Below, piece after piece: positions 48,585-58,978 of a stretch of DNA of 64,000 bases. How positions within the stretch are numbered: the first letter of the stretch is position 1; every line of letters starts with the position of its first letter. Source of the DNA: Sphingobacterium sp. SRCM116780. GTDB taxonomy: Bacteria; Bacteroidota; Bacteroidia; Sphingobacteriales; Sphingobacteriaceae. Location: assembly GCF_021442025.1 (NCBI RefSeq), contig NZ_CP090446.1:2108001-2172000 (forward strand). Reading direction: 5' to 3'. Below the pieces are notes generated by a model. That model saw only the letters and a program-made list of their open reading frames with translations. It was not told the DNA's origin and made no database searches. Both the position numbers and the translations under genes were made by a program.

Positions 48585-51188
48585 ATGAATTTCAATAACT
48601 ATACAATTAAAGCACAAGAGGCAATTCAAAAGGCTTCCGAGATTGCCAGCGGCAATCAACAACAGGCTATTGAAACAGCACATATATTAAAATCATTATT
48701 AGCTGTTGACGAAAACGTCGTTAGCCATTTGCTAAAAAAATTAAATGTTAATATTTCCTATTTAAGTGGAGAACTAGAGAAACAAATTTTAGCTTTCCCA
48801 AAAGTTAGCGGAAGTAACATTTATTTAAGTAATGATGCGAATGCTGCTTTGCAAAAAGCGCAGAATTATTTAAAAGAGTTTAATGATGATTTCGTTTCGG
48901 TAGAACATCTCCTATTGGGGCTGTTGAATGCCGGAGATAAAACATCTAGTTTACTGAAGGATCAAGGTGTCAATGAAAAGGATCTTAAATTGGCCATTAA
49001 GGAATTGCGTGGCAATAGCCGTGTAACGGATCAAAATGCGGAAGCAACATACAATGCACTCGGAAAATATGCACGTAATTTGAATGATTTTGCGGAGTCA
49101 GGAAAATTAGATCCTGTCATTGGTCGAGATGAAGAAATTCGTCGTGTGATGCAAATATTATCGCGTAGAACGAAGAACAACCCTATTTTAGTCGGTGAAC
49201 CTGGAGTTGGTAAAACCGCTATTGCTGAAGGAATCGCACATCGTATTATCAAAGGAGATGCTCCGGAGAATTTAAAAACAAAAATTGTATTTTCTTTAGA
49301 TATGGGGGCTTTGATCGCTGGCGCTAAATATAAAGGTGAATTTGAAGAGCGGTTAAAAGCAGTTGTAAAAGAGGTTGCTGATAGTAATGGTGAGATTATC
49401 TTATTCATTGATGAGATTCACACCTTGGTCGGTGCTGGTGGCGGTGAGGGAGCAATGGATGCGGCTAATATCTTAAAACCTGCTTTGGCTCGAGGTGAGC
49501 TACGTGCTATCGGTGCAACGACATTAAATGAATATCAAAAATATTTTGAGAAAGATAAAGCTTTGGAGCGTCGTTTTCAGAAAGTTATGGTCGAGGAACC
49601 CGATACACAGGATGCTATTTCCATTTTACGTGGTCTGAAAGAACGTTATGAAACTCACCATAAAGTTAGAATTATGGACGAGGCTATTATTTCTGCGGTA
49701 GAATTATCGACACGCTATATTTCAGATCGTTTCTTACCGGATAAAGCGATTGACTTGATCGATGAAGCGGCATCAAAACTACGTCTGGAAATGGACTCTG
49801 TCCCTGAAGCTGTTGATGAACTCGATCGTCGTATCATGCAACTGGAGATAGAGCGTGAAGCAATTAAACGCGAGCATGATGATAAGAAGGTAAAAGAACT
49901 TTCAGAAACCATCGCGAACTTATCTGCGGAACGGGATTCATTACGCGCTTCTTGGCAATCTGAAAAAACTCTGGTGGATAGTGTCAATCAAGAAATTGAA
50001 AACATCGAACACTATAAACAAGAGGCAGAACAAGCAGAACGTGCCGGAGACTATGGTAAAGTCGCGGAGATACGTTATGGTCGCATCAAAGATGCGCAAG
50101 ATAAAGTGGAAAAATTAAAAGCAGAATTAGCTGAAAAGCAAGATAGCAAGCGTATGTTAAAGGAGGAAGTTACTTCTGAAGATATCGCGGATGTTGTATC
50201 GAAATGGACCGGTATTCCTGTGAATAAAATGATTCAATCTGAACGTGAAAAATTGCTTTCGTTAGAAGACGAATTACATAAAAGAGTTGCTGGTCAAGAA
50301 GAAGCGATTGAGGCTATTTCAGATGCTATTCGTCGCTCAAGAGCTGGATTAAGTGACGCGAAACGTCCTATTGGCTCATTCATTTTCCTTGGAACAACTG
50401 GGGTTGGTAAGACGGAATTAGCAAAAGCTTTGGCAGAATACTTATTCGATGATGAACAGTCTATGGTCCGCATTGATATGTCCGAATACCAGGAACGTCA
50501 CGCTGTGTCTAGACTTATCGGAGCTCCTCCAGGATATGTAGGTTATGAAGAAGGCGGACAATTGACAGAAGCCGTTCGTCGTCGCCCTTATTCTGTGGTT
50601 CTTTTAGATGAAATTGAGAAGGCACATCCTGATGTTTTTAATATCTTACTGCAAGTATTGGATGATGGTCATTTGACCGATAATAAAGGGAGAACAGTGA
50701 ATTTCAAGAACACCATTATCATCATGACCTCCAATACGGGTTCGCATATTATTCAGGAGAATTTCTCTCGGTTGAATGATCATAACAGGGATGAAGTGAT
50801 TGCTAAAACAAGAACTGAAGTTTTTGAATTATTACAAAAATCAATCCGTCCAGAGTTTTTGAATCGTATTGATGAAATCATCATGTTTACGCCTTTAAGT
50901 AGAGATGAAATTGGAAGTATCGTACGTATGCAGTTCGGTCATATTCAAAAACAATTGGCAGAACAAAATATCATCATCACAGCCTCTGATGATGCAATGG
51001 ATTGGTTAGCACAATTAGGATATGATCCGATCTACGGAGCTCGACCGCTGAAACGTGTTATTCAAAAACGTATCTTAAATGAGCTTTCGAAAGAAATTCT
51101 TTCAGGTAAAGTGAATAAAGATGCTATTATTCAGTTAGATGTATTTGATGGACAATTTGTTTTCTTAAATAAAAAGGAAACAGCATAA
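48585..51188 (+). CDS. clpB: ATP-dependent disaggregase ClpB
   Basis: An 867-aa Hsp100 chaperone that threads aggregated proteins with DnaK help. The N domain is at 1-140. The first AAA module has Walker A GEPGVGKT (about 202) and [12 protein letters not shown] middle coiled-coil follows (about 400-520; [12 protein letters not shown]). The second AAA module has GTTGVGKT (about 603) and DEIEKAHPD. No ClpP-binding loop is apparent. The frame is open from 48546, but ATG 48585 gives the normal start [14 protein letters not shown]. It is alone with a strong terminator. No CIRCE or other heat-shock operator was recognised upstream. Confidence 0.95.
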   Translation: MNFNNYTIKAQEAIQKASEIASGNQQQAIETAHILKSLLAVDENVVSHLLKKLNVNISYLSGELEKQILAFPKVSGSNIYLSNDANAALQKAQNYLKEFNDDFVSVEHLLLGLLNAGDKTSSLLKDQGVNEKDLKLAIKELRGNSRVTDQNAEATYNALGKYARNLNDFAESGKLDPVIGRDEEIRRVMQILSRRTKNNPILVGEPGVGKTAIAEGIAHRIIKGDAPENLKTKIVFSLDMGALIAGAKYKGEFEERLKAVVKEVADSNGEIILFIDEIHTLVGAGGGEGAMDAANILKPALARGELRAIGATTLNEYQKYFEKDKALERRFQKVMVEEPDTQDAISILRGLKERYETHHKVRIMDEAIISAVELSTRYISDRFLPDKAIDLIDEAASKLRLEMDSVPEAVDELDRRIMQLEIEREAIKREHDDKKVKELSETIANLSAERDSLRASWQSEKTLVDSVNQEIENIEHYKQEAEQAERAGDYGKVAEIRYGRIKDAQDKVEKLKAELAEKQDSKRMLKEEVTSEDIADVVSKWTGIPVNKMIQSEREKLLSLEDELHKRVAGQEEAIEAISDAIRRSRAGLSDAKRPIGSFIFLGTTGVGKTELAKALAEYLFDDEQSMVRIDMSEYQERHAVSRLIGAPPGYVGYEEGGQLTEAVRRRPYSVVLLDEIEKAHPDVFNILLQVLDDGHLTDNKGRTVNFKNTIIIMTSNTGSHIIQENFSRLNDHNRDEVIAKTRTEVFELLQKSIRPEFLNRIDEIIMFTPLSRDEIGSIVRMQFGHIQKQLAEQNIIITASDDAMDWLAQLGYDPIYGARPLKRVIQKRILNELSKEILSGKVNKDAIIQLDVFDGQFVFLNKKETA

Positions 51189-51210
51189 ACAACATCAGTA
51201 GACAAAACAG

Positions 51211-51247
51211 AAATAAGCTGTCTCTCACGAGACAGCTTATTTTTTTA
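51211..51247 (+). terminator. bidirectional terminator after clpB
   Basis: AAATAAGCTGTCTC, loop TCAC, GAGACAGCTTATTT, then TTTT: 14 bp perfect. It lies between convergent genes. Confidence 0.92.
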
Positions 51248-51283
51248 TAGTACTCGCATAGGAGCTGCTTTCGATTACAACTG

Positions 51284-51898
51284 CTACTTCTTCCAGATTT
51301 GGCGTTCCGTGTTATTACTTTTATAAATCGTATAGGTGAAATAAGCAAAGCCCAAAACGAGAACAGCAGTCAGTACAATAGATCCTAGAAATCCTAATTT
51401 TTCTGCGATAGAAAACAAGATATTTTTAAATCCTGCCTTGCTACCATTTAAATCAATTGTATGCCCCTGCTCTATTTCTCTAGCCATTATGACCAAAGAA
51501 AATCCAAAAAAAGCGATGGCTATGGTGTAAAAAAGATTGCGGATCCAGGTTTTGTTTCTCAAGACTTCAGTCTGTTCTTTTAAGCTACTGTTTGCTTCTA
51601 TTTCATGGATAGCTTCTTCTAATTGATGCTTATTCTCAAAATCCGCTACTAATGATTTGTATTTACGTTCATCAATGACATCGATATCCAACAATGGTGG
51701 TTGATTTTCATAAAGTGGAATCATTTTTTTTATCTGATTGAAGGGTAAAAAAATAATATCACTTCCCATTGCTTCTTGCCCACTCAAAACAGGTAGTATA
51801 GTATCTTCATCCAATTCTTTTTCAGAAAAATAAAGTCCTTCTGTTGTCATCCAACGCGTTTTAAAAACAAGTTGTTTATTTTGATAATATTTATGCAT
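51284..51898 (-). CDS. membrane protein of unknown function
   Basis: A 204-aa protein with a soluble N-terminal half (about 1-115) followed by two transmembrane helices (NLFYTIAIAFFGFSLVIMA and LGSIVLTAVLVLGFAYFTYT). A charged loop lies between them. No family recognised. It sits about 90 bp after the helicase gene in the same direction, so the two may be cotranscribed. Confidence 0.65.
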   Translation of the reverse strand: MHKYYQNKQLVFKTRWMTTEGLYFSEKELDEDTILPVLSGQEAMGSDIIFLPFNQIKKMIPLYENQPPLLDIDVIDERKYKSLVADFENKHQLEEAIHEIEANSSLKEQTEVLRNKTWIRNLFYTIAIAFFGFSLVIMAREIEQGHTIDLNGSKAGFKNILFSIAEKLGFLGSIVLTAVLVLGFAYFTYTIYKSNNTERQIWKK

Positions 51899-51990
51899 AC
51901 CTCATATTGTAACTAGCTAATAAATTACGAAAATAGTAATTTTATTTATTCTCTAACGAAAAATGAATGTTCAACTTTTGTTCATTCGCT

Positions 51991-53901
51991 TTAATTATTC
52001 AATCCCCACTCCCATACACTATGGTAGCTATTGATCGATTCCACATAATGGATGAAATCTTTATAAAAAGGATGTTGACCTACCGTAGCACTATCTCCGA
52101 TAACAATTAATTTTTTCTTCGCTCGGGTCATAGCCACATTCATTCTCCTTATATCCGATAAGAAACCAATGATTTGTTGATCATTACTACGTGTCAAACT
52201 GATATAAATAATATCCTTTTCTTGTCCTTGAAAACTATCAATAGTATTAATTTGAATGTATTTTAAAAAAGGAACCAGTTCCTCATCTGCTAGAAGAATT
52301 TCCTTCAATCGTACGACTTGTCTTCGATAGGGTGCAATAACAGCAATATTTGGGAAATCATTTTCTATAGAGGTCTTTTGAAGATTAGCCACGAGTTCTT
52401 TCAAATGGTTTCTTAAAAAAAGAGCTTCTTCATTATTAAATATGGCACTATCTTCTTGAGTCTCTTCAAACCCTGCTCCTGCTGTATCAATAAAAACCAA
52501 TGGTTCTACATCATCTTTCAGTTTCCAATCCGCCACTTCCTCTGCTGCTATTAATTGATTCCCATATAGTGCCAATGAGGGAAATCTCATAATCTGTTCA
52601 TGCATACGGTATTGAACATTTAACAGATTGACGTGATCGGGATAACGTGTCAACAATTTCTCAAATAAAGTATGATACAGTCCCGTTTTCATATTCGAAT
52701 TTGATTTAACTGTTGGGGATAGCTGACAATGGTCTCCAGCTAAAACAATTTTATTTGCTTTCAATATGGGAATCCAACAGGCAGGTTCCAAAGCTTGAGC
52801 CGCTTCATCAATAATAACCGTTTCATACAGCCTATTCTTAATCGCATATTGATTAGAGCCTACCAAAGTTGCCGTAATGACCTGTGCTTTATTCAAAATA
52901 TCTTCAACGATAAAATCCTGAATTTGCTCAACCTCTTTCATGATTTTTCGCGCTTCATTAAACAATGCTTTTCGTTGTTCTCGTTCCGCTTTTCCAAAGC
53001 TTCGTTTATATTTTTGAGCCATCTCCGTATAGGCTCGAGCTTGTTTCTTTAATGATTTCACTTCTTTGTTTGCTGGATGTTTATCCACTTGGGCATCGAG
53101 TGTCAATTCTTGAAGATGATCTGAAATTTTTACAGGGTTACCAATACGCGTTACCAAGATTCCAACGGCATCTAAACGTTCTGTCAATACATCAACAGCT
53201 GTATTACTTGGCGCAACAATAAGCATCTGCTTGTTTTCTTTTTTCAACAAGGCTTCTACAGCTTTGATCAACGTGGTTGTTTTCCCTGTGCCAGGAGGGC
53301 CATGAACGATCGAAATGGTAGGTGAGCTCAATACATGTTGAATGGCTTTATTTTGACTATCATTTAATCCGGTATGATGATATTCAACTTGTTTTTGATG
53401 ATCATCTATATTTTCTTCTCCTATAATTTCTCTAATAAATCTTCCTTTATATGGATCCAAAAGAAATTCTTTCGCATTCATCAAGGCTTGATTCATTTCC
53501 TTATACGAATTTTCATCAAATAACAGGTCTACACCTAACTTTCCGTTCCTCGTCCAGTCGGGTAGTTCGTCCACTCGGAATGATATTTTCATCGTATCTC
53601 GACTTACATAGGAAATCAATCCGCCCAGTCGATCTGTGTTTGGATCATAATTAGAAAAAAGAGAAACAGGCATTCCAAAACGAAACTTGTGTTCATCTTC
53701 TAAAAAATTTGTTTTGGATAAGGTGATTGTCAAATAATCTCCCCTTCCCATCTCACTATTTTTGATTTGAATAGGAAACCAGGTTACTCCTTTTAATCGT
53801 CTTTCATTTAAGTTTGATCGTAACAACAATTGTTCATATTGCTCACGATCATATTGATGTTCAATATTTAATAGCGCAATAAGCTCATCAAAATAATTCA
53901 T
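51991..53901 (-). CDS. superfamily 1 helicase, UPF1/SMUBP2-like
   Basis: A 636-aa SF1B DNA/RNA helicase. A beta-barrel region lies before the motor (about 35-130). Motif I is GPPGTGKTTT at 201-210, motif Ia is VAPSNTAVDVL, motif II is IIDEAAQALEP, and motif III is LAGDHCQLSPT. The second RecA domain has NVQYRMHEQIM, INTIDSFQGQEKDIIYISL (motif V) and VAMTRAKKKLIVIGD (motif VI). The set and length match IGHMBP2-like bacterial helicases; the cellular role is not known. ATG 53901 is used. Confidence 0.92.
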   Translation of the reverse strand: MNYFDELIALLNIEHQYDREQYEQLLLRSNLNERRLKGVTWFPIQIKNSEMGRGDYLTITLSKTNFLEDEHKFRFGMPVSLFSNYDPNTDRLGGLISYVSRDTMKISFRVDELPDWTRNGKLGVDLLFDENSYKEMNQALMNAKEFLLDPYKGRFIREIIGEENIDDHQKQVEYHHTGLNDSQNKAIQHVLSSPTISIVHGPPGTGKTTTLIKAVEALLKKENKQMLIVAPSNTAVDVLTERLDAVGILVTRIGNPVKISDHLQELTLDAQVDKHPANKEVKSLKKQARAYTEMAQKYKRSFGKAEREQRKALFNEARKIMKEVEQIQDFIVEDILNKAQVITATLVGSNQYAIKNRLYETVIIDEAAQALEPACWIPILKANKIVLAGDHCQLSPTVKSNSNMKTGLYHTLFEKLLTRYPDHVNLLNVQYRMHEQIMRFPSLALYGNQLIAAEEVADWKLKDDVEPLVFIDTAGAGFEETQEDSAIFNNEEALFLRNHLKELVANLQKTSIENDFPNIAVIAPYRRQVVRLKEILLADEELVPFLKYIQINTIDSFQGQEKDIIYISLTRSNDQQIIGFLSDIRRMNVAMTRAKKKLIVIGDSATVGQHPFYKDFIHYVESINSYHSVWEWGLNN

Positions 53902-54032
53902 ACTATACTATCCTCTTCTTACTTCTGAAGCAAAATAACTATTTTTTTAGCTTTAATCGGGTTAGGTTTGATAAATAAAAATAAATTGACTTTCCTAAAT
54001 TATCTCTATTTTTAGCGTTATATAGAGAAAGT

Positions 54033-54953
54033 ATGGAAACAGTCATTATAACTGGAGGCACAGGAACAGTTGGCAAGCAATTAACAAAATTGCTTATCCA
54101 AGAGGGATTTCAGGTGATTTTATTTACCCGTAACCCAAAATTCAATCAGCGCAATGATACTGTTCAATATATACACTGGGATCCAAACGAAAAAAGGATT
54201 AATAGTGATGCAATAAAACAAGCAGATTATATCATCAATTTAGCCGGAGCGAGTATCACAGATAAACGTTGGACAAAAAAACGACGTCAAGAAATTATTT
54301 CCAGTCGGGTTAATAGTTCTGAACTACTTGTTGAAGCCTTACAGCGTATTCCTAATAAAGTTAAGGCTGTTATATCCACATCAGCTGTTGGTTGGTATGG
54401 AGCAGATAAAGAAGTCGATCATGCATTTTCAGAAAATGAAGAACAGGGAACAAGTTTTTTAAGCTGGACGTGTAAGCTTTGGGAAGACTGCATAAAGCCC
54501 GTAGAGTTATTGCATAAAAGAGTCGTCATACTTCGGTTGGGGGTTGTATTCACCAAAAATGAAGGTGCCTTAAAAAAGTTAACGCAATCCTTAAAGTATC
54601 GAATGGCAACTTACATAGGATCAGGAAAGCAAGTGATAAGTTGGATTCATATAACAGATCTCTGTCACCTATATTTAGCTGCGATTCGCAATCCCAATTT
54701 ATCTGGAATATACAATGCTGTTTCCTCAGAGCCTTTATCTCAAAAAACGATTATCAATAGAATTGCTAAACAAAGATTTGGTTTCTTGTATCTCCCTCTT
54801 TTCATACCCTCATTTATTATCAAGTTTGCGATGGGACAAATGGCAGATGAAGTGTTACTGACCAGTACAACTGCAAGTAATCAAAAAATATTACAAACGG
54901 GTTTCCTCTTTAAATACCCCACTTTAGATGAAGAATGTATCAAAAATCTGTAA
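54033..54953 (+). CDS. NAD-dependent epimerase/SDR family protein (TIGR01777, YfcH-like)
   Basis: A 306-aa extended short-chain dehydrogenase-like protein. The Rossmann motif is GGTGTVGKQLTKLL near the N terminus. VISTSAVGWYGADKE carries the Ser-x-x-x-Tyr region with the family GWYG pattern. ILRLGVVFTKNEGALKK and SWIHITDLCHLYLAAIRN are typical of the YfcH/SDR39U1 group. The substrate is unknown for the family. It is divergent from the helicase gene. Confidence 0.9.
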   Translation: METVIITGGTGTVGKQLTKLLIQEGFQVILFTRNPKFNQRNDTVQYIHWDPNEKRINSDAIKQADYIINLAGASITDKRWTKKRRQEIISSRVNSSELLVEALQRIPNKVKAVISTSAVGWYGADKEVDHAFSENEEQGTSFLSWTCKLWEDCIKPVELLHKRVVILRLGVVFTKNEGALKKLTQSLKYRMATYIGSGKQVISWIHITDLCHLYLAAIRNPNLSGIYNAVSSEPLSQKTIINRIAKQRFGFLYLPLFIPSFIIKFAMGQMADEVLLTSTTASNQKILQTGFLFKYPTLDEECIKNL

Positions 54954-54969
54954 TTTGGACGATTTAGTC

Positions 54970-55000
54970 TTGTAATTTCCTTGTACATTTAATACATTTG
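54970..55000 (+). promoter_or_regulatory. metNIQ promoter
   Basis: TTG (54970-54972), 20-nt spacer, TACATTTG (54993-55000): a full match to the Bacteroidota promoter pattern, 110 nt before the metN ATG. Confidence 0.7.
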
Positions 55001-55014
55001 TCCAAAATATAAGA

Positions 55015-55095
55015 ATAACACAATCGCCTCGCTTGAGGCAATTGATTAAATAACTAACAAGCCTTTCATACTATACTTGAAAGGTTTTTTTGTAA
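55015..55095 (+). promoter_or_regulatory. candidate attenuating leader / riboswitch of metNIQ
   Basis: The leader holds a hairpin (CAATcGCCTC-GCTT-GAGGCaATTG, 55021-55044) and then a terminator (AAGCCTTTCA 55059-55068 with TGAAAGGTTT 55078-55087 and a T run to 55091). The hairpin loop GCTT can pair with AAGC (55059-55062), the foot of the terminator, forming a pseudoknot that would compete with it. The stretch TGATTAAATAACTAACAAGCC faintly resembles the 3' part of SAM-II, but the loop is much shorter. Class not assigned. Confidence 0.5.
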
Positions 55096-55117
55096 GATTA
55101 GTTTTTACTATACATAA

Positions 55118-56137
55118 ATGATAGAATTAATTAACATTTCCAAGACATTTGAAGTAAAAAATAAGTTTACAAAGGCTTTAGATCAAGTAACACTTCGTAT
55201 TCCAGATGGAGAAATATTTGGTGTTATCGGTACCTCAGGTGCTGGAAAAAGTACTTTAATAAGATGTGTCAATCTTTTAGAAAAACCTGATGAAGGACAG
55301 ATTTTAATTCATGGAGTTGAATTGACCGCATTGTCTCATCAGAACCTGATTCAACAACGTAGAAAGATCGGAATGATATTCCAACATTTCAACCTGCTTT
55401 CTTCCAGGACGGTTTATCAAAATATTGCTTTCCCATTAGAACTTATCGGAACTTCAAAGCAAAAAATCAATGAAAAAGTAAAGGAATTACTTTCTTTAGT
55501 GGGTCTTGAAGATAAAGCGAATGATTATCCAGCGAATCTTTCTGGCGGACAAAAGCAACGTGTTGCTATTGCTCGGGCATTAGCAAATGATCCGGAGATA
55601 TTGTTATGTGATGAAGCAACCAGTGCATTGGATCCTGCGACGACAAAATCTATTTTACAACTATTAAAAGCGATCAATAAAAAGTTAAAGCTCACGATCT
55701 TGCTTATTACGCATGAGATGGAGGTGATCAAGACCATTTGTGATCAGGTAGCTGTTATTGATCAAGGTAAATTAATCGAAACGGGTACTATTGAACAAAT
55801 TTTCACTTCACCTAAAGAGCATTTAACGCGTCATTTTATTCAATCTTCATTACATGCAGAATTGCCGCCTATTTATCAAGAAAGATTGAAAGAATCTGGT
55901 CATCCACTTGTTCAGATTTATCTAGCAGAGAGTGAACATCAAACCTCTATTATCAAACACCTGAATCAAGCATATCATTTAGATATAAACATTATCAGTG
56001 CTCAAATCGATTATGTAGGGTCTATAAAATTTGGAATATTAAACTTAGAGCTTAAAGGAACACAAGAAGATACGCTTGCTGGCCTTACTTATTTAAAATC
56101 AAATTATTCACAAATAGAAATTATAGGATATGTCTGA
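55118..56137 (+). CDS. metN: methionine ABC transporter ATP-binding protein MetN
   Basis: A 339-aa ATPase driving methionine import. Walker A is GTSGAGKST (about 39-47), the Q loop is in MIFQHFNLLSSRTV, the ABC signature is LSGGQKQR and Walker B is ILLCDEATSALDP. The C-terminal NIL (ACT-like) domain from about 265 (VQIYLAESEHQTSIIKH) binds methionine and mediates trans-inhibition. It overlaps metI by 8 bp and is led by a terminator-containing leader. Confidence 0.95.
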   Translation: MIELINISKTFEVKNKFTKALDQVTLRIPDGEIFGVIGTSGAGKSTLIRCVNLLEKPDEGQILIHGVELTALSHQNLIQQRRKIGMIFQHFNLLSSRTVYQNIAFPLELIGTSKQKINEKVKELLSLVGLEDKANDYPANLSGGQKQRVAIARALANDPEILLCDEATSALDPATTKSILQLLKAINKKLKLTILLITHEMEVIKTICDQVAVIDQGKLIETGTIEQIFTSPKEHLTRHFIQSSLHAELPPIYQERLKESGHPLVQIYLAESEHQTSIIKHLNQAYHLDINIISAQIDYVGSIKFGILNLELKGTQEDTLAGLTYLKSNYSQIEIIGYV

Positions 56138-56783
56138 TACAGTTATTGATTTGTTGCTAAAAGGGACTATAGAAACTGTCATTATGACTTTTCTAGCTGG
56201 TTTCTTTGGTTTTTTAATCGGTCTGCCAACTGGTATTTTTCTTTTTTTGACCAGAAAAAATCAATTGAATGAAAACAAATTTGTACATCAACTACTGGCT
56301 TTACTGGTTAATGTATTTCGCTCCATTCCTTTTATCATTTTAATTGTTTGGATGATACCTTTCACCCGACAATTAGTAGGTACATCCATAGGTGTCAGTG
56401 CTGCCTTAGTACCACTTAGTATAGCCGCTGCACCGTTTATTGCTAGATTAGTAGAAAACAGTCTGTTAGAAATCCCCAATGGTCTCATTGAAGCTGCTCG
56501 TGCTATGGGCGCTACGACATCTCAAATTATCTTCAAAGTGTTACTTCCAGAATCATTACCATCACTCATTAATAATTTGACTATTACATTGATCACATTG
56601 GTTGGTTATTCAGCTATGGGAGGAGCAGTTGGCGCGGGGGGACTTGGTCAAATCGGGTATCAATATGGATACATTGGATATGATACCTTTATTATGAATG
56701 CTGTATTAATTTTATTAATTTTAATTGTATTTATTTTACAATTTACGGGAGATTACCTATCTAAAAAAGTTAATCATCGTTAA
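56130..56783 (+). CDS. metI: methionine ABC transporter permease MetI
   Basis: A 217-aa inner-membrane permease with five hydrophobic helices and the EAA loop (EAARAMGATTSQIIFKVLLP) that contacts MetN. The start overlaps the metN end, so translation is coupled. It works as a dimer with two MetN. Length is canonical. Confidence 0.95.
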   Translation: MSDTVIDLLLKGTIETVIMTFLAGFFGFLIGLPTGIFLFLTRKNQLNENKFVHQLLALLVNVFRSIPFIILIVWMIPFTRQLVGTSIGVSAALVPLSIAAAPFIARLVENSLLEIPNGLIEAARAMGATTSQIIFKVLLPESLPSLINNLTITLITLVGYSAMGGAVGAGGLGQIGYQYGYIGYDTFIMNAVLILLILIVFILQFTGDYLSKKVNHR

Positions 56784-56805
56784 TACATCTATTTAAGAAA
56801 AAAAT

Positions 56806-57612
56806 ATGGGATTAAATTCAAAAACTTTCATGATAGCTTTAAGCTTATTTGGCTTAATAGCTTGTAATGGTAAAAAAACAGACTCAAAAGTCCTAAAAGT
56901 AGGTATTGTAGCAGGACCTGAGCGAGAAATTGCTGAAACAGCCAAGAAGGTGGCAAAAGAGAAGTTCAACCTCGATGTTGAATTGGTTTCATTTAGTGAC
57001 TATGTGGTCCCTAATGAAGCATTAAACCAAGGTGACATCGATATCAATGCCTTCCAGCATCTTCCTTATCTGCAAGAACAATCTAGACAACGTGGATACC
57101 AATTGGCCGCCGTGGCGAATACTTTTGTATTTCCTATTGTCGCCTATTCAAAAAAAATAAAATCGATTGACCAGTTGCTATCTGGCGCCACTATTGTCAT
57201 TCCAAATGATCCAACCAATGGAGGTCGATCGCTATTGTTACTTCAAAAAGAAGGGTTAATAAAATTGAAAGCTGATGTTGGGCTTCTACCTAAAGTAACC
57301 GATATCATCGAAAATCCTAGAAATTTAAAAATAATGGAGTTAGAAGCTCCACAATTGCCTCGGGTTTTAGATGATAAAGAAGTTACAATTGCTATTATCA
57401 ACAATACTTTTGCTGCTCAGGCGGGCTTAAATCCTGAGACAGAAGGATTATTCTCTGAAGATAAAGAGTCTCCTTACGTCAATTTAATTGTATCGAGAGA
57501 AGACAATAAAAATGATGAACGTATTAAACAATTCATAGAAGCGTATCAATCAAAAGAGGTAGAAGCAACTGCAAAAAAAGTATTTAAAGGAGGAGCTATC
57601 AAAGGTTGGTAA
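56806..57612 (+). CDS. metQ: methionine-binding lipoprotein MetQ
   Basis: A 268-aa substrate-binding lipoprotein of the NlpA/MetQ family. Signal peptide with lipobox LIAC (Cys 20), then VLKVGIVAGPEREIAETAKK, QGDIDINAFQHLPYL and IVIPNDPTNGGRSLLLL, all typical. It passes D- or L-methionine to MetNI. It is the last gene of the operon, followed by a terminator. Confidence 0.95.
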   Translation: MGLNSKTFMIALSLFGLIACNGKKTDSKVLKVGIVAGPEREIAETAKKVAKEKFNLDVELVSFSDYVVPNEALNQGDIDINAFQHLPYLQEQSRQRGYQLAAVANTFVFPIVAYSKKIKSIDQLLSGATIVIPNDPTNGGRSLLLLQKEGLIKLKADVGLLPKVTDIIENPRNLKIMELEAPQLPRVLDDKEVTIAIINNTFAAQAGLNPETEGLFSEDKESPYVNLIVSREDNKNDERIKQFIEAYQSKEVEATAKKVFKGGAIKGW

Positions 57613-57635
57613 AGTAATCTTCTTATTTCTATAAT

Positions 57636-57680
57636 AAAACCCAATTATTTTAATCAAAGAATATTGGGTTTTATTTTTTT
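57636..57680 (+). terminator. terminator of metNIQ
   Basis: AAAACCCAAT (57636-57645) pairs with ATTGGGTTTT (57663-57672), followed by ATTTTTTT. Confidence 0.88.
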
Positions 57681-57709
57681 ATACTCCTTGAGTTTCTTTC
57701 CTTTGCATC

Positions 57710-58936
57710 ATGTTATCCAAATCATTGCAAAAAACTACTTCAGATTACCGCCTTCAAATTGCTAGCTATGTTATTTTAACTTTCTATGGATATTTCACAA
57801 TAGGTTTATCTCTAGCTGTTTTACCCATCTTTATACACGAAACATTAGGTTACAATACCATCATCGCTGGAGCAATTATTGGGTCACAGTATATAATGAC
57901 TTTTTTTATGCGCGCTTATGCAGGAACTATCGTTGATAAAAAAGGTCCTAAACCTGCTGTTATTGTGAGTATGATTTGCTTTATAATAACAGGCTTACTT
58001 TTATGGACAGCTTTTTCAACGACCTCAACTCCATTCATCTCCCTTAGTTTACTGGCATTATCACGGTTAATTGCAGGTTGTGGTGAAGGTATGGTAGGTG
58101 CTAGTCCTATCAATTGGGCTATATTACGCTTGGGGGATCGACATACCAGTACAGCAATTTCTTATAATGGGATAGCAAACTACAGTTCGATGGCTATAGC
58201 TGCTCCTTTAGGTGTTATTTTAGCACAGCATGTGGGCAATTGGAGTATAGCAATCTTTACCATCTTCGTCGGAATAATCGGACTTATTTCAACCCTTAGT
58301 AAAGAAGCATTGTATGCGATATCAACAGAAGCAAGAAAACCTTTTTTTTCGGTTCTAAAATCTGTTTCACCTTTTGGAATTGGATTGGCCTTGGCTGGTA
58401 TTGGATTTGGTACGATATCCACTTTCATAACACTTTATTACAATTATAAAGGCTGGGACAATGCTGCTATTTGCATCACTTGTTTTAGTGTTATGTTTGT
58501 TTTAGGGAGATTTATTTTGACAAATAGTATCGATAAAATTGGTGGGGTCAAAATAGCGTTATATTGCATGTTGATTGAAAGCTTAGGTCTATTGCTGATC
58601 AGCTTCTCACCTTCTCCTTTGGTTACAACTATCGGTGCAGCCATAACTGGTCTGGGGTTTTCCATGGTATTTCCTGCACTAGGTGTCGAAGCTGTTAAAC
58701 ATACATCAGCTGCTAACAAAGGAGCTGCACTAGGTGCTTATGGTTTATTTATTGATATTTCTTTAGGTGTTGCTGGACCAATCGTTGGTTTAGTTGCCAA
58801 ACAATTTGGTATGAATTTCATATTTCCTTTTAGCGTAACTTTGGTCTTGGCAGGCATTGTCGTTTGTATACTCTTGATAAAAAAATCTAAGAAAAACGTT
58901 TTTAATAAAGAAAGTCAGTATTCATCTTTAAGTTAA
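57710..58936 (+). CDS. MFS transporter (YhhS-like)
   Basis: A 408-aa major-facilitator protein with about twelve hydrophobic helices. The loop after helix 2 (RAYAGTIVDKKGPKPAV) carries the MFS motif A-like D-x-x-G-x-K/R. GEGMVGASPINWAI in helix 4 or 5 is typical of the arabinose-efflux/YhhS-like group. The substrate is unknown; efflux is more likely than uptake. It is a single gene, convergent with the MBL exonuclease gene. Confidence 0.88.
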   Translation: MLSKSLQKTTSDYRLQIASYVILTFYGYFTIGLSLAVLPIFIHETLGYNTIIAGAIIGSQYIMTFFMRAYAGTIVDKKGPKPAVIVSMICFIITGLLLWTAFSTTSTPFISLSLLALSRLIAGCGEGMVGASPINWAILRLGDRHTSTAISYNGIANYSSMAIAAPLGVILAQHVGNWSIAIFTIFVGIIGLISTLSKEALYAISTEARKPFFSVLKSVSPFGIGLALAGIGFGTISTFITLYYNYKGWDNAAICITCFSVMFVLGRFILTNSIDKIGGVKIALYCMLIESLGLLLISFSPSPLVTTIGAAITGLGFSMVFPALGVEAVKHTSAANKGAALGAYGLFIDISLGVAGPIVGLVAKQFGMNFIFPFSVTLVLAGIVVCILLIKKSKKNVFNKESQYSSLS

Positions 58937-58978
58937 TTAAAAATTAAACTTAAAGATGTTAACATACTGATTTAAAAT

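Noticed and set aside
55015..55095. Canonical SAM-II riboswitch
   Set aside because: The 3' part has faint similarity, but the hairpin loop is only 4 nt where SAM-II has a long conserved loop; kept as unclassified leader.
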